In this document: piece by piece, positions 26,630 through 34,757 of the stretch | Position numbering within the stretch: position 1 is the stretch's first letter | Layout of the letters: each line of letters begins with the position of its first letter | Assembly: GCA_903907865.1 (NCBI GenBank) | Contig: CAIVPR010000160.1 | Span: 1 to 64,000 of the forward strand | Direction: 5' to 3' | DNA from: an uncultured Acidobacteriia bacterium | Lineage (GTDB): Bacteria; Acidobacteriota; Terriglobia; Bryobacterales; Bryobacteraceae | Length of the DNA: 64,000 nt | Notes under the pieces: generated by a model | Seen by the model: only the letters and a program-made list of their open reading frames with translations | Database searches by the model: none | What the model was told of the DNA's origin: nothing | Made by a program: the position numbers and the translations under genes

Positions 26630-27870
26630 TAGCGATCCGTGTCTCCCAGGACGAAGTCCATGCTGCCGAGGGCCGCGATCACGTCGGCGATCAGCGTCCC
26701 CTCGATCAGTTTCGATGTTGATTGCAGGTTCCCAAAGCTGGGTCCGCGCCAGTGGACGCGGTAGGGCTTCTGCGTACCGTCGCTCACCATGTAGCAGCCG
26801 ACCTCGCCGCGGGGCGACTCGATTGCTTGGTAAACTTCGCCTTCCGGCACCCGGAAGCCTTCGCTCACAATCTTGAAGTGGTAGATGAGGGACTCCATCT
26901 GGGTCTTCATCTTTTCGCGGTCCGGCAGCACTATGCCCGGCGCGTCGGCCTGGTGGGAGCCCGACGGCATGCCCTCCAAAGCCTGCTTGATGATCCGGTG
27001 CGACTGCCGCATTTCCTCGACGCGCAGCAGGTAACGGGCGTAGACGTCGTTTTCCGTGCGGGTGGGAACTTCGAAGTCGAACTTCTCGTAGCTGGAATAA
27101 GGAGAATCCTTACGGGCATCCACCTTCAATCCGGCCGCGCGCAACATGGGACCGGTTACCCCCAGGTCCAGCATGTCTTCCAGAGAGATGTAGCCGACAC
27201 CCTTGGTGCGTCCAGTCCAAATCCGGTTGTTCGTCAGCAGGTTTTCGTACTCGTCGACTCGCGATGGGAAGATGTCGACAAAATCCTTCACACGCTTCTG
27301 CCAGCCTCGCGGGTGGGGCAGCGCGAGGCCGCCGATCCGGAAGTAGCTGGTCATCATGCGCTGGCCCGAGAACATTTCGAAGATCCGGAGGATTTCCTCG
27401 CGTTCGCGGAAGCAGTATAGGAAGACCGACATCGCGCCGATGTCGATGGCGTGCGTGGCGAGCCAGACCAGGTGGCTGTTGAGCCGCGTGAACTCGGCCA
27501 GCATGACGCGGGTCCATTGCGCATGCTCGGGAATTTCTAGCCCAAGGAGCTTTTCCGCCGCCAAGCAGTACACAAGGTTGTTCGAGAGGGGCGCGAGGTA
27601 GTCGATCCGGTCGGTCAGGGTGACACCCTGCTGGTACGTCTTGACCTCGAATTCCTTCTCGATGCCGGTGTGCAGGTAGCCGATATCCGGAGCGGCCTTG
27701 ACGATGGTTTCGCCGTCCAGTTCGAGCAACAGGCGGAGAACGCCGTGCGTCGACGGGTGCTGCGGGCCCATGTTGAGCACTAAAGTACGGTGCCCTGAGC
27801 CGTTTTTCTCGTGCAGGTCGTGGTCGCGGTGGACGTCGGAGGGGTTGCTGATCCCCGAATAGTTGGACAT
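26629..27870 (-). CDS. nuoD: NADH-quinone oxidoreductase subunit D
   Basis: A 413-residue 49-kDa-type subunit that shapes the quinone site together with NuoB. It has LNMGPQHPSTHGVLRLLLEL near the N-terminus, including the quinone-site His, then PDIGYLHTGIEKEFE and the ending DFVLGDTDR. Nickel-ligand cysteines of the hydrogenase ancestor are absent, as in all complex I. It starts two bases after the nuoC stop. The subunit's direct partner NuoB is not encoded in this operon. Confidence 0.96.
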   Translation of the reverse strand: MSNYSGISNPSDVHRDHDLHEKNGSGHRTLVLNMGPQHPSTHGVLRLLLELDGETIVKAAPDIGYLHTGIEKEFEVKTYQQGVTLTDRIDYLAPLSNNLVYCLAAEKLLGLEIPEHAQWTRVMLAEFTRLNSHLVWLATHAIDIGAMSVFLYCFREREEILRIFEMFSGQRMMTSYFRIGGLALPHPRGWQKRVKDFVDIFPSRVDEYENLLTNNRIWTGRTKGVGYISLEDMLDLGVTGPMLRAAGLKVDARKDSPYSSYEKFDFEVPTRTENDVYARYLLRVEEMRQSHRIIKQALEGMPSGSHQADAPGIVLPDREKMKTQMESLIYHFKIVSEGFRVPEGEVYQAIESPRGEVGCYMVSDGTQKPYRVHWRGPSFGNLQSTSKLIEGTLIADVIAALGSMDFVLGDTDR

Positions 27871-27872
27871 CT

Positions 27873-28334
27873 TTAGTACCTTGCCCCCGTGATCGGATAA
27901 TCCTTGCGGAGGGGGTGGCCTTCCCAGCCGTCCGGCATCATAATGCGGCGCATGTCGGGGTGACCGGAGAAGTTAATTCCGAAGAGGTCGAAGGTTTCGC
28001 GCTCGTACCACTCGGCGGAACGGTAGACCAAGGTGGCGGTAGGGACTTCGGGGTTGGTACCGGAAACACGGGTCTTGAGGCGGAGGCGGGATTTTCCGGC
28101 TACCGACTGCAGATGGTAGACGACTTCGAAGCGGGGCTCCTCGGGGAACCGGTCAACGCCGGTGACAGAGGTCAGGCGTTCGTAGTTGAGATCATACTTG
28201 ACCCGGCTGAGCGCCTCGACGATGTCTTCGGGGGCAGTCTCGACGGTCAACTCGCTGAATTCAAACTTCGCGGAAGTCGCCAGATCCGCCAGCGCGGCGA
28301 CGGTCGGATTGGCTGTAAGGGCTTCGGGAATCAT
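27873..28334 (-). CDS. nuoC: NADH-quinone oxidoreductase subunit C
   Basis: A 153-residue 30-kDa-type subunit, not fused to NuoD. The family signature is seen as SAEWYERETFDLFGINFSGH (about 110-129), followed by RRIMMPDGWEGHPLRKDYP. It begins four bases after the nuoA stop. The gap normally filled by nuoB is only those four bases. NuoC scaffolds NuoD and NuoB in the peripheral arm. Confidence 0.96.
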   Translation of the reverse strand: MIPEALTANPTVAALADLATSAKFEFSELTVETAPEDIVEALSRVKYDLNYERLTSVTGVDRFPEEPRFEVVYHLQSVAGKSRLRLKTRVSGTNPEVPTATLVYRSAEWYERETFDLFGINFSGHPDMRRIMMPDGWEGHPLRKDYPITGARY

Positions 28335-28338
28335 GTTG

Positions 28339-28812
28339 CTAGTTGGACCGCCTTGTCGGGATTGCCGTGGCAGGCACGGGCTCCAACATGCTCTTCAGGT
28401 TTGAGGGGAGGCCGCCGGTTACAGGGCCGTTGTCGCGGTTGGTTGCGGCCCAATCGAGCACACCCTTCTTCCAGATGTAGAAGAAACCAGCCAGCACGAG
28501 GCCGATGAAGACCAGCATCTCGGTGAAGGCGAACATCTTCAACTGCTTGTAGACAACCGCCCACGGGTAGAGGAAGATGGCTTCGATGTCAAACAGAATG
28601 AACAACATGGCAACCAGATAGAACTTGACGCTGAAACGTTCGCGGGCGTCGCCGGTGGGCTTGATGCCGCACTCGTAGGCCATGTCCTTGATGGGGTTCT
28701 TGACCCTGTGGCCGAGGGCGAAGGAGAGGGTGACCAAAGCGGCTGCTATGACGACGGCAAAGGTCGCCTGCATCAGGATGGGGAGCCACTGTTCGGCGGG
28801 AGTAGTTGGCAT
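28339..28812 (-). CDS. nuoA: NADH-quinone oxidoreductase subunit A
   Basis: A 157-residue membrane subunit with three hydrophobic segments. The conserved loop MAYECGIKPTGDARERFSVK contains the Cys used as a conformational marker in mitochondrial ND3. FYLVAMLFILFDIEAIFLYP carries the conserved Asp and Glu. The C-terminal 35 residues are a longer, polar tail than usual. First gene of the operon. The ribosome site is weak (no purine run before ATG 28812). Confidence 0.95.
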   Translation of the reverse strand: MPTTPAEQWLPILMQATFAVVIAAALVTLSFALGHRVKNPIKDMAYECGIKPTGDARERFSVKFYLVAMLFILFDIEAIFLYPWAVVYKQLKMFAFTEMLVFIGLVLAGFFYIWKKGVLDWAATNRDNGPVTGGLPSNLKSMLEPVPATAIPTRRSN

Positions 28813-29131
28813 CGTGTCGAATTGGGAGGCCTGATTCGCCCCTCGACTTATGATAATCCACGGGTTCGGGCGGAGGCGGAAACGGGGCCATGGGTGGCGG
28901 GCGGAGGTCAGGGTGGCCGTCGGCGGTCAAGGATGGACGGGCGGGCGAGTACGCCCTCGAACGCGATCTTGATCGCTAGTGCGGCAACAGAGACGCTGCC
29001 GGTGCCGATCCCTTCCACGGTTGGTACGATTGGCGGTAGGACGAGCCGCCGCCGAAGAAGGACACCACAGGGGCAATCGAGGTCCTGAGCGGTACGCGAT
29101 GGCGGGTCGGGTGGGAGGCAACAACTGACGC
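28813..29131. other. Divergent intergenic region upstream of nuoA and thiS
   Basis: 319 bases without a convincing gene. It must hold the nuo promoter. The only -10-like word near nuoA on the minus strand is TATCAT about 40 bases upstream of the ATG (near 28850), with no good -35. A GGAGG at about 29114 precedes thiS. No riboswitch structure (for example a THI box) was recognised. Confidence 0.4.
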
Positions 29132-29350
29132 ATGACGGGCAAATCTGAATCGTGGGCAATGGTGAACGGGGAGCGGCGACCGGTACCGGCGGGGGCTACC
29201 TTGGTCGATCTGGTGGTGTCCCTAGGTCTGGAACCGGAACGGGTCGCAGTGGAACTGGACCGCGAGATCGTCAAACGCGACCGCTGGGCGGCGACATCGG
29301 TCGTAGCCGGGGCCGTGGTGGAGATCGTGCAGTTTGTGGGGGGCGGATAG
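29132..29350 (+). CDS. thiS: Sulfur carrier protein ThiS
   Basis: A 72-residue ubiquitin-fold protein (or 63 residues if it starts at ATG 29159, the better fit to the usual length of 64-70). The sequence MVNGERRPVPAGATLVDLV starts like ThiS, and AVELDREIVKRDRWAAT is the central signature. It ends VQFVGGG: the Gly-Gly end is adenylated and converted to a thiocarboxylate that donates sulfur to the thiazole ring of thiamine. No thiG, thiF or thiH gene is adjacent, so it works with partners encoded elsewhere. It is divergent from the nuo operon. Confidence 0.85.
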   Translation: MTGKSESWAMVNGERRPVPAGATLVDLVVSLGLEPERVAVELDREIVKRDRWAATSVVAGAVVEIVQFVGGG

Positions 29351-29470
29351 GGCTCTCGCGCAAAGAGTGGCTAGGGGAGAGCGTCGAATGGCCACGTGCC
29401 CGGACTCAGGCACCCAATTGGGGGAAAATGCAAGCGGCTTTCAACCGCCCCGGAGCCCTTGTCCCGGACG

Positions 29471-29508
29471 CACAAAAGGCCGGACCCCGTCCAGCGGAGC
29501 CCGGCCTT
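29471..29508 (-). terminator. Terminator downstream of the STAS gene
   Basis: AAGGCCGG (29476-29483) pairs with CCGGCCTT (29501-29508). Read on the minus strand, the hairpin is followed by TTTGTG. It is 29 bases after the stop of the STAS gene. Confidence 0.7.
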
Positions 29509-29536
29509 GCCATCCTCGAACCTCGGAAGCCTTCGA

Positions 29537-29878
29537 CTAGAAGCTCTTCAGCGCGTGCTTTTCTTCTTCGTGCACGTCGAACACCGTGTACAGCTTGGTG
29601 ATCTGGAGCAGATCCTTCACCCGCTTGGTCAACCCGAGCAGCTTCATCGCGCCGCCCGCGTTGGACACATTGGTGAAGCCCGAGACCAGTTCGCCGATGC
29701 CGGAGCTGTCGATGTAGTTCACTTCGCTCAGGTTCAGCAGGACCTTGACTTGGCCTTTCGCGATGAGATCCTTGATCAGATCGCGAAGGGCGCTCGATCC
29801 CTCGCCGAGTGTGATCCGGCCTTCGACGTCCACTACGGTGATGCCACCCTCAATGCGGGTGTTCAGTTTTACGCTCAC
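29537..29878 (-). CDS. STAS-domain anti-sigma factor antagonist (RsbV/SpoIIAA type)
   Basis: A 113-residue single STAS domain. The phosphorylatable serine is in YIDSSGIGELV (Ser near residues 57-58), after the strand VKVLLNLSEVN. ITVVDVEGRITLGEGSSALRD is the usual first half. In the family, the unphosphorylated form binds an RsbW-type kinase and releases a sigma factor or other partner. The start is GTG with GGGAGG six bases ahead. The kinase gene lies 116 bases upstream on the same strand, so both parts of a partner-switching module are here. A terminator follows. The sigma factor and the phosphatase are not in the window. Confidence 0.93.
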   Translation of the reverse strand: MSVKLNTRIEGGITVVDVEGRITLGEGSSALRDLIKDLIAKGQVKVLLNLSEVNYIDSSGIGELVSGFTNVSNAGGAMKLLGLTKRVKDLLQITKLYTVFDVHEEEKHALKSF

Positions 29879-29994
29879 TTCTTGCCTCCCGATTCAGAAA
29901 TTTTTTTGATTCCACCGCCGCGACTCAGCGACGGGGCCCTGCCGTGCCAAAATCCTGGCCCCACCAAATCCTGTACAACCGAATAGCGCCGCGA

Positions 29995-30429
29995 TCACTG
30001 CTGCGGTGCCAAATTTTTTACCAGCATGACCTCGGTTCCGACCGGATCCGCCTTCCGGACCTTGACGTCGTCCATAAAGGCCCCCATCAGGAACAACCCA
30101 CGTCCCGACTGCCGCAGCAAGTTGTTTTCCTGGAGCGGGTCCGGAACCTCCTGCACCTCGAAACCTTCGCCCTGGTCCGTAATCCGAATTGTAAACCGGC
30201 CATCCTGTTTGGAGACTCCGACATGGACGATCTTGTTCCTGTTATAGCGATTGCCGTGCACCACGGCGTTCACCATGCATTCGCGGACAGCCATGGCGAT
30301 CCGGTGCTCATCGTCCTCGTCGACCCCAACGGCCTGTGCGGCCTTCAGAATCTCGGACTCGGCCTCGTCAACGCTGTCGAGCGTCGACGGATAGTTGTGG
30401 TCCAGCAGTATCTCTTCGCGATTGTCCAC
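29995..30429 (-). CDS. Anti-sigma factor serine kinase (RsbW/SpoIIAB type)
   Basis: A 144-residue GHKL ATP-binding domain. The N box is ECMVNAVVHGNRYNR (about 53-67), the G1 box DQGEGFEV and the G2 box SGRGLFLMGAFMDDVKV. All ATP-site residues are present. The start is taken as GTG at 30429 (VDNREEILLDHNYPS), because the open frame upstream to 30570 adds 47 residues that do not fit the family and overlaps the divergent promoter region. It phosphorylates the STAS antagonist encoded downstream and would bind an unidentified sigma factor or output protein. Confidence 0.9.
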   Translation of the reverse strand: MDNREEILLDHNYPSTLDSVDEAESEILKAAQAVGVDEDDEHRIAMAVRECMVNAVVHGNRYNRNKIVHVGVSKQDGRFTIRITDQGEGFEVQEVPDPLQENNLLRQSGRGLFLMGAFMDDVKVRKADPVGTEVMLVKNLAPQQ

Positions 30430-30578
30430 GTTGTTTCTTGCGCCCGTCCGGGCTTGGCCCGCCCCGTTTTGCACCGATGCCGGAAGGAAGGCGAAAAGCC
30501 ACCATAAACCGCCGGCACCTCCATTGTCAAGTGTCCGCAGCGGTTCGGACACGTAAGAACACGGTACCATGGAGATCG

Positions 30579-30872
30579 ATGCCCCCTTCGCAGCCCCGAA
30601 TCGTACTTCAGAATACCGAGGACTACCGCGAGTCCTACGCCAACAGCGTCCAACTGAGGGCCAGTTTGTGGGATTTCTTCCTCTTGTTCGGGCGGATCGA
30701 CCCGTCGGCCAACGACAACGTAAATATCCGCAATTTCCAGGGCGTCTACCTCAGCCCCCAGCAGGCGAAGGCGCTCCTGGGCATGCTGCAGCAGCATGTG
30801 AGCCAGTACGAGGCCTCCCTCGGCGAGATCCGCCTCGAGCCCCGGGGCGACAATCCGGGCTTCATCCAGTAG
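30579..30872 (+). CDS. DUF3467 family protein
   Basis: A 97-residue soluble protein of the DUF3467 family (usual length about 90-110). The line YRESYANSVQLRASLWDFFL near residue 17 and the segment YLSPQQAKALLGMLQQHVSQ near residue 57 are family features. Function is unknown; homologues occur widely in bacteria and archaea. The start ATG at 30579 has GGAG close upstream. It is divergent from the RsbW-like gene (150 bases between starts) and is followed 28 bases later by a glycosyltransferase gene. Confidence 0.8.
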   Translation: MPPSQPRIVLQNTEDYRESYANSVQLRASLWDFFLLFGRIDPSANDNVNIRNFQGVYLSPQQAKALLGMLQQHVSQYEASLGEIRLEPRGDNPGFIQ

Positions 30873-30900
30873 AAGCTTCCCCAGGAGAACGACAGCGGCC

Positions 30901-32493
30901 ATGAGACCGGCGCGACTCCGGGTCCGATTCCGATCCTACCTGATGGCCTACGCGGCCATCGTAACCTTCACCGTGCTCTCCCACGGACCGTTGCTGCGTC
31001 TTCCTTTCCATTGGGACGAGATGGGCCAGTTCATCCCGGCGGCGCTGGACATCTACCGCCAGGGCGCGTGGATTCCGCACTCCACCAATCCCAACGTGCA
31101 CCCGCCCGGCGTGATGGCCTATCTGGCCACCATCTGGCACATCGTCGGCTTCTCCGTGGTCGCGACGCGGGTGGCGATGCTGCTGGTCGCCGCCTTCGGC
31201 GTCCTCACGACATTCCTGTTGGCCATCGAACTCTCGCGGGGCTGCCAAGGGACTCCCGCTTTCGGCGCGGCGGTCTTCACGCTCATCTCGCCGCTCTTCT
31301 TCGCCCAGGCGATGCTGGCCCAACTGGACATGCCCGCGATGTGCTTTTCCGCGCTCGCCCTGCTGCTGTTCCTGCAGGAGAGGCACCGGGACTCGGCACT
31401 GGCGTGCGTCGCGCTGGTGCTGGCGAAAGAAACGGGAATCGTGGTGCCCGCGCTATTTGGGGCTTGGCTCGTCGTCGAACGACGCCCCAAGCTGGCCGCG
31501 TGGTTCGCGCTGCCGCTGCTGCCGCTGCTGGGCTGGCTCGCGATCCTGAAACACGGGACAGGCCACTGGTTCGGCAACCAGGAATTCACCGACTACAACC
31601 TCATCTACCTGATCCAGCCCGTCCGACTGGCGACCGCGTTCGTCCGGCGCCTCTACTATGTCTTCGTGGCCGACGGCCACTTCGTGGGCACGGCAGCATT
31701 CGTCTGGGCGGTCCGCAGAGTCCCGCAGTTCCGTAGCCGCGCGTGGCGCGTGTCCGCGTCGTTTGTCGCCGTCCATGTCGCCGTGTTCAGCGTGCTCGGA
31801 GGGGCGATCCTGGAGCGGTACATGCTGCCGGTGCTGCCGGTGCTCTACTCGGCGTTCGCGATTTCCATGACGGCCCTGCTTCCCCGCCTCCGCCGCCCCG
31901 CGACCGCGCTGGTGCTGGCAGCCCTGCTGGCGGCCAATTGGATCAATCCGCCCTATCCTTTCCCGCTCGAGGACAACCTTCTCTTTACCAGTTTCGTCGA
32001 ATTGGGCTCGAAAGCCGCCGGGTCGATTGAACTGCGCAGGGGCACAATCGCGACAACATTTCCCTTCTCCGCCGCCTTGCGCCACCCCGAGTACGGCTAC
32101 GTTTCAAAGGAACGCGACGTGGTGGAGCTGGCCGGATTCCACGAGCAGGACATTGCCCCGCTGCAGGACAAGCGCCCCGACATGATCGTCGTCTACGACA
32201 CGGTGTGGGATCCCTTGGGCATCCTCCGTTCGGGTCCCGCCCGATGGCTGCAGGAAACGTACTTCGGCTACAAGCCGCAGCTTTCGGCGCGCGCGGTTGC
32301 CGACCGGCTCTCGATGCGCGTGGTCCACGAGTGGCACCAGCGCGGACTGACGATCTCCCTGCTGGCCCGCGGACCGTTTCCGCGGACCTATTTCCTCAAG
32401 AAGATGGACTTGGGGATCATGCCGTGCACGCCCTTTTTGCCGTCCACCAGTTGCGTGATGGAGAAGTCGGCCGCCACGCTCGACAACATGTAG
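30901..32493 (+). CDS. Membrane glycosyltransferase, GT39/ArnT-like
   Basis: A 530-residue GT-C-fold protein with about ten hydrophobic segments between residues 14 and 350. The first periplasmic loop has LPFHWDEMGQFIPAALDIYR, whose Asp-Glu pair matches the catalytic acidic motif of GT39/ArnT-type enzymes that use polyprenyl-phosphate sugars. A second motif (NPNVHPPGVMAYLATIWH) resembles the family's 'HPPL' loop. It probably transfers a sugar to a lipid or protein at the outer face of the cytoplasmic membrane. The last 35 codons (after 32388) lie on the opposite strand of the formamidase gene, so the C-terminal 31-35 residues are overprinted and probably not functional. Confidence 0.8.
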   Translation: MRPARLRVRFRSYLMAYAAIVTFTVLSHGPLLRLPFHWDEMGQFIPAALDIYRQGAWIPHSTNPNVHPPGVMAYLATIWHIVGFSVVATRVAMLLVAAFGVLTTFLLAIELSRGCQGTPAFGAAVFTLISPLFFAQAMLAQLDMPAMCFSALALLLFLQERHRDSALACVALVLAKETGIVVPALFGAWLVVERRPKLAAWFALPLLPLLGWLAILKHGTGHWFGNQEFTDYNLIYLIQPVRLATAFVRRLYYVFVADGHFVGTAAFVWAVRRVPQFRSRAWRVSASFVAVHVAVFSVLGGAILERYMLPVLPVLYSAFAISMTALLPRLRRPATALVLAALLAANWINPPYPFPLEDNLLFTSFVELGSKAAGSIELRRGTIATTFPFSAALRHPEYGYVSKERDVVELAGFHEQDIAPLQDKRPDMIVVYDTVWDPLGILRSGPARWLQETYFGYKPQLSARAVADRLSMRVVHEWHQRGLTISLLARGPFPRTYFLKKMDLGIMPCTPFLPSTSCVMEKSAATLDNM

Positions 32494-33425
32494 GCGTCGT
32501 CGCGGCCGAGCCCCTTTTCCGTAACGAGGAAATCAATCATTTCCCGCACCGCCTGCTTGGCTGCGTCGACCAATTCCTCGTTCATTCCCATCGAGATATA
32601 GTGGGTCGGCGTCTCCGCCCGCGGCCACTCGATGTGCAAATCCTTCCTGACCACAAATCGGAAGGTGCCGTTCAGGGCCGTCTCCATGGCCGTGATGTCG
32701 ACCTCGCCGTCACCCTGCCCCGCATGGCCGTCGCCCACTTGGAAGAGCGCGCCCTTCACGTGCACCGGGATATAAAGCGTGGTGCCCTCCACCAGTTGCC
32801 GGTTGTCCAGGTTGCCCGCGTGCATCCATGGCGGAGCGCTGTTCAGCCGACCGGCCCAAGCGGGCGGCGCGACGCCCATGCTGCCGAAAAACGGGTGCAG
32901 GGGAAGCTCGATTCCGGGTCCGAACAGGCCCACGTTCCGGGCCACGTCGAGCCGGATCAGCTTGTTGGCGGAGTTCGGGAAGTCCTCCGGTAGAAAACCG
33001 GCGGTGGGACGGAAACTGTTGTACGCCCACGGCACGGCGAGGTCGATCTTCTCGATGTGCACTTCCAAGGTGTCGCCCGGCTCGGCCCCGTCGATGTAGA
33101 CCGGACCGGTCAGGATATGGCCGCCCGGACCGCGTTCCTTCACGCCGGCCTCGATGGCCGTGAGCGCCGGCGGGATCTCGTTGTCCTTCAGGCCCAGTTG
33201 GCGGAACAAGTTCGAACTGCCCGAGACAGTCTCGATCCTGACGGAGTCCCCCGACTTCACGTTCAATACTGGCTGCGTGTTGGCGCTGTAGTTGCCGATC
33301 ACGACGGTGGTGGGCGCAGCCCGGACGAACCAGGTTGCCCCCGATGCGGTTGGAACAGCCGCCGCAAGGACAATGCCAGAAACGAGGAGGGTGGAAAACA
33401 AGGCGGACTTCGCAAGCGTCTTCAT
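32388..33425 (-). CDS. Exported acetamidase/formamidase family protein
   Basis: A 345-residue enzyme of the acetamidase/formamidase family, which hydrolyses short amides to the acid and ammonia. A signal peptide (ALFSTLLVSGIVLAAAVPTA) suggests export, which is unusual for the cytoplasmic formamidases. Typical stretches are GPVYIDGAEPGDTLEVHIEK, FFGSMGVAPPAW, and VGDGHAGQGDGEVDITAMET, where the Asp/His metal-site residues sit. The ending HGMIPKSIFL is the family C-terminus, which shows that the gene really extends to 32388 and overlaps the convergent glycosyltransferase gene by 106 bases. The start is ATG 33425. Confidence 0.88.
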   Translation of the reverse strand: MKTLAKSALFSTLLVSGIVLAAAVPTASGATWFVRAAPTTVVIGNYSANTQPVLNVKSGDSVRIETVSGSSNLFRQLGLKDNEIPPALTAIEAGVKERGPGGHILTGPVYIDGAEPGDTLEVHIEKIDLAVPWAYNSFRPTAGFLPEDFPNSANKLIRLDVARNVGLFGPGIELPLHPFFGSMGVAPPAWAGRLNSAPPWMHAGNLDNRQLVEGTTLYIPVHVKGALFQVGDGHAGQGDGEVDITAMETALNGTFRFVVRKDLHIEWPRAETPTHYISMGMNEELVDAAKQAVREMIDFLVTEKGLGRDDAYMLSSVAADFSITQLVDGKKGVHGMIPKSIFLRK

Positions 33426-33500
33426 CCTATCGATTTTAGCCGACCCGTCACCCAATATGCTGGAGACGTTACTCTGGGTATAGAGACCCTGTCCGCCACC

Positions 33501-34712
33501 TTGAGACTTCCGATCCATCGCTTGTATCTCCTTCTGACCGTCGTGCTGGTCACCGCATGCAGCCGGGGCCCCGAACGCGACCCCGTCATCGGCGAGGCCT
33601 TCGCGGGACCATCCACCCTCAACCTCCACAAGGACATCGACCCGAAGTCCCCCGCTGCCGCCATCGCCCACCATGGCGACCGGCTGGAAATCCTCGCCCA
33701 ACGGCGCCGTTGGTACAAGGTGCGCACACCTTCCGGGGCCGAAGGTTGGACCGACGACCGGGAACTGCTCGACTCCGCCCAGATGAAGCGGCTGCTCACG
33801 TTGCGGCAAAGGACCGCCGACCTGCCGTCACAGGGAGTCGCCACAACTTTCGGCACTCTGAACATGCACACCGAGGCCAACCGCTCGTCCGCGAGCTTCG
33901 TGCAGGTGCGGGAAGGCGAGAAAGTGGACGTGATCGCGCACTTGGTCACAGGCCGTGCGCCCATGCCCAAACGGCAGATCCTCCAGCCCAAGCCGAAACC
34001 GCAACGCAAGGCGAAGGGCAAGGATAAGAAACAGAACAAAGCGAGCGAAGAGTTGCCGCCTCCGCCCGCGCCGCCGTCGCCGCCCCCGGACTGGGTCGCG
34101 TTGTCCAAGGAGCGCAGCCTGACGCCCGAGGAGAATCTGCCGCCCGCCGCGCACGACGACTGGACGTTGGTCCGCACCCCAACCGGCCAGACTGGATGGG
34201 TCTTGACCAGCCGCCTTTACATGGCGGTGCCGGACGAGGTGGCGCAATACGCCGAGGGACACCGGATCACGTCCTATTTCAAGATCGGCGCGACGATGGA
34301 CCACGGCGAGAGCCACGACGTCTGGCTGTGGACGACGTCGGAAACCCTGGGCGAGGACCACGACTTCGACGGCTTCCGCGTCTTTACTTGGAGCACGCGG
34401 AGGCACCGCTACGAGACGGCGTTCATCCAACGGCGCCAGCGGGGTTTCTTCCCCGTGGCGGCGAAGGAGGGGGAGTTTTCGGTCTGCCTCGAAAAACCGG
34501 ACGGCCTGCGAATCCGCAAGAGCTACACGCTGGCGGGGAATGCCGTGCGGTCGGCCGGCGAGGCCCGGTGCGAATCGCAGAAATCCGAGGACGAGGGGAG
34601 CGAGTTACCGCAGAGCCTGGTTGTGCCTACTAACAAACCTGCCACGGCGAAGGAAGGGTTCGTCGAGGGGATTTGGAATAGGATCCGGGGTATGACGGGT
34701 AGGGGGAAGTAG
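33501..34712 (+). CDS. Lipoprotein with two SH3b domains
   Basis: About 403 residues. The N-terminus has a hydrophobic run LYLLLTVVLVTAC ending in a lipobox (VTAC), so it is probably a lipoprotein. Two bacterial SH3 domains follow: residues about 33-90, ending RWYKVRTPSGAEGWT, and about 110-245, ending DWTLVRTPTGQTGWVLTSRL. The second is split by a Lys-rich and Pro-rich linker (about 150-200). The C-terminal 150 residues are a beta-rich domain of unknown type, ending in a basic tail. SH3b domains commonly bind peptidoglycan. The start is uncertain: TTG at 33501 gives the best signal, and a CTG near 33474 has the better ribosome site. Divergent from the formamidase. Confidence 0.75.
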   Translation: MRLPIHRLYLLLTVVLVTACSRGPERDPVIGEAFAGPSTLNLHKDIDPKSPAAAIAHHGDRLEILAQRRRWYKVRTPSGAEGWTDDRELLDSAQMKRLLTLRQRTADLPSQGVATTFGTLNMHTEANRSSASFVQVREGEKVDVIAHLVTGRAPMPKRQILQPKPKPQRKAKGKDKKQNKASEELPPPPAPPSPPPDWVALSKERSLTPEENLPPAAHDDWTLVRTPTGQTGWVLTSRLYMAVPDEVAQYAEGHRITSYFKIGATMDHGESHDVWLWTTSETLGEDHDFDGFRVFTWSTRRHRYETAFIQRRQRGFFPVAAKEGEFSVCLEKPDGLRIRKSYTLAGNAVRSAGEARCESQKSEDEGSELPQSLVVPTNKPATAKEGFVEGIWNRIRGMTGRGK

Positions 34713-34757
34713 GTTTAGTGTCTAGGTAGTCCGGTTACAGCGACCTAAAAGGTTGCG

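Noticed and set aside
33474-33500. CTG start codon for the SH3b lipoprotein
   Set aside because: A GGAG lies at proper distance, but CTG starts are rare; TTG 33501 gives a standard signal. Mentioned as alternative only.
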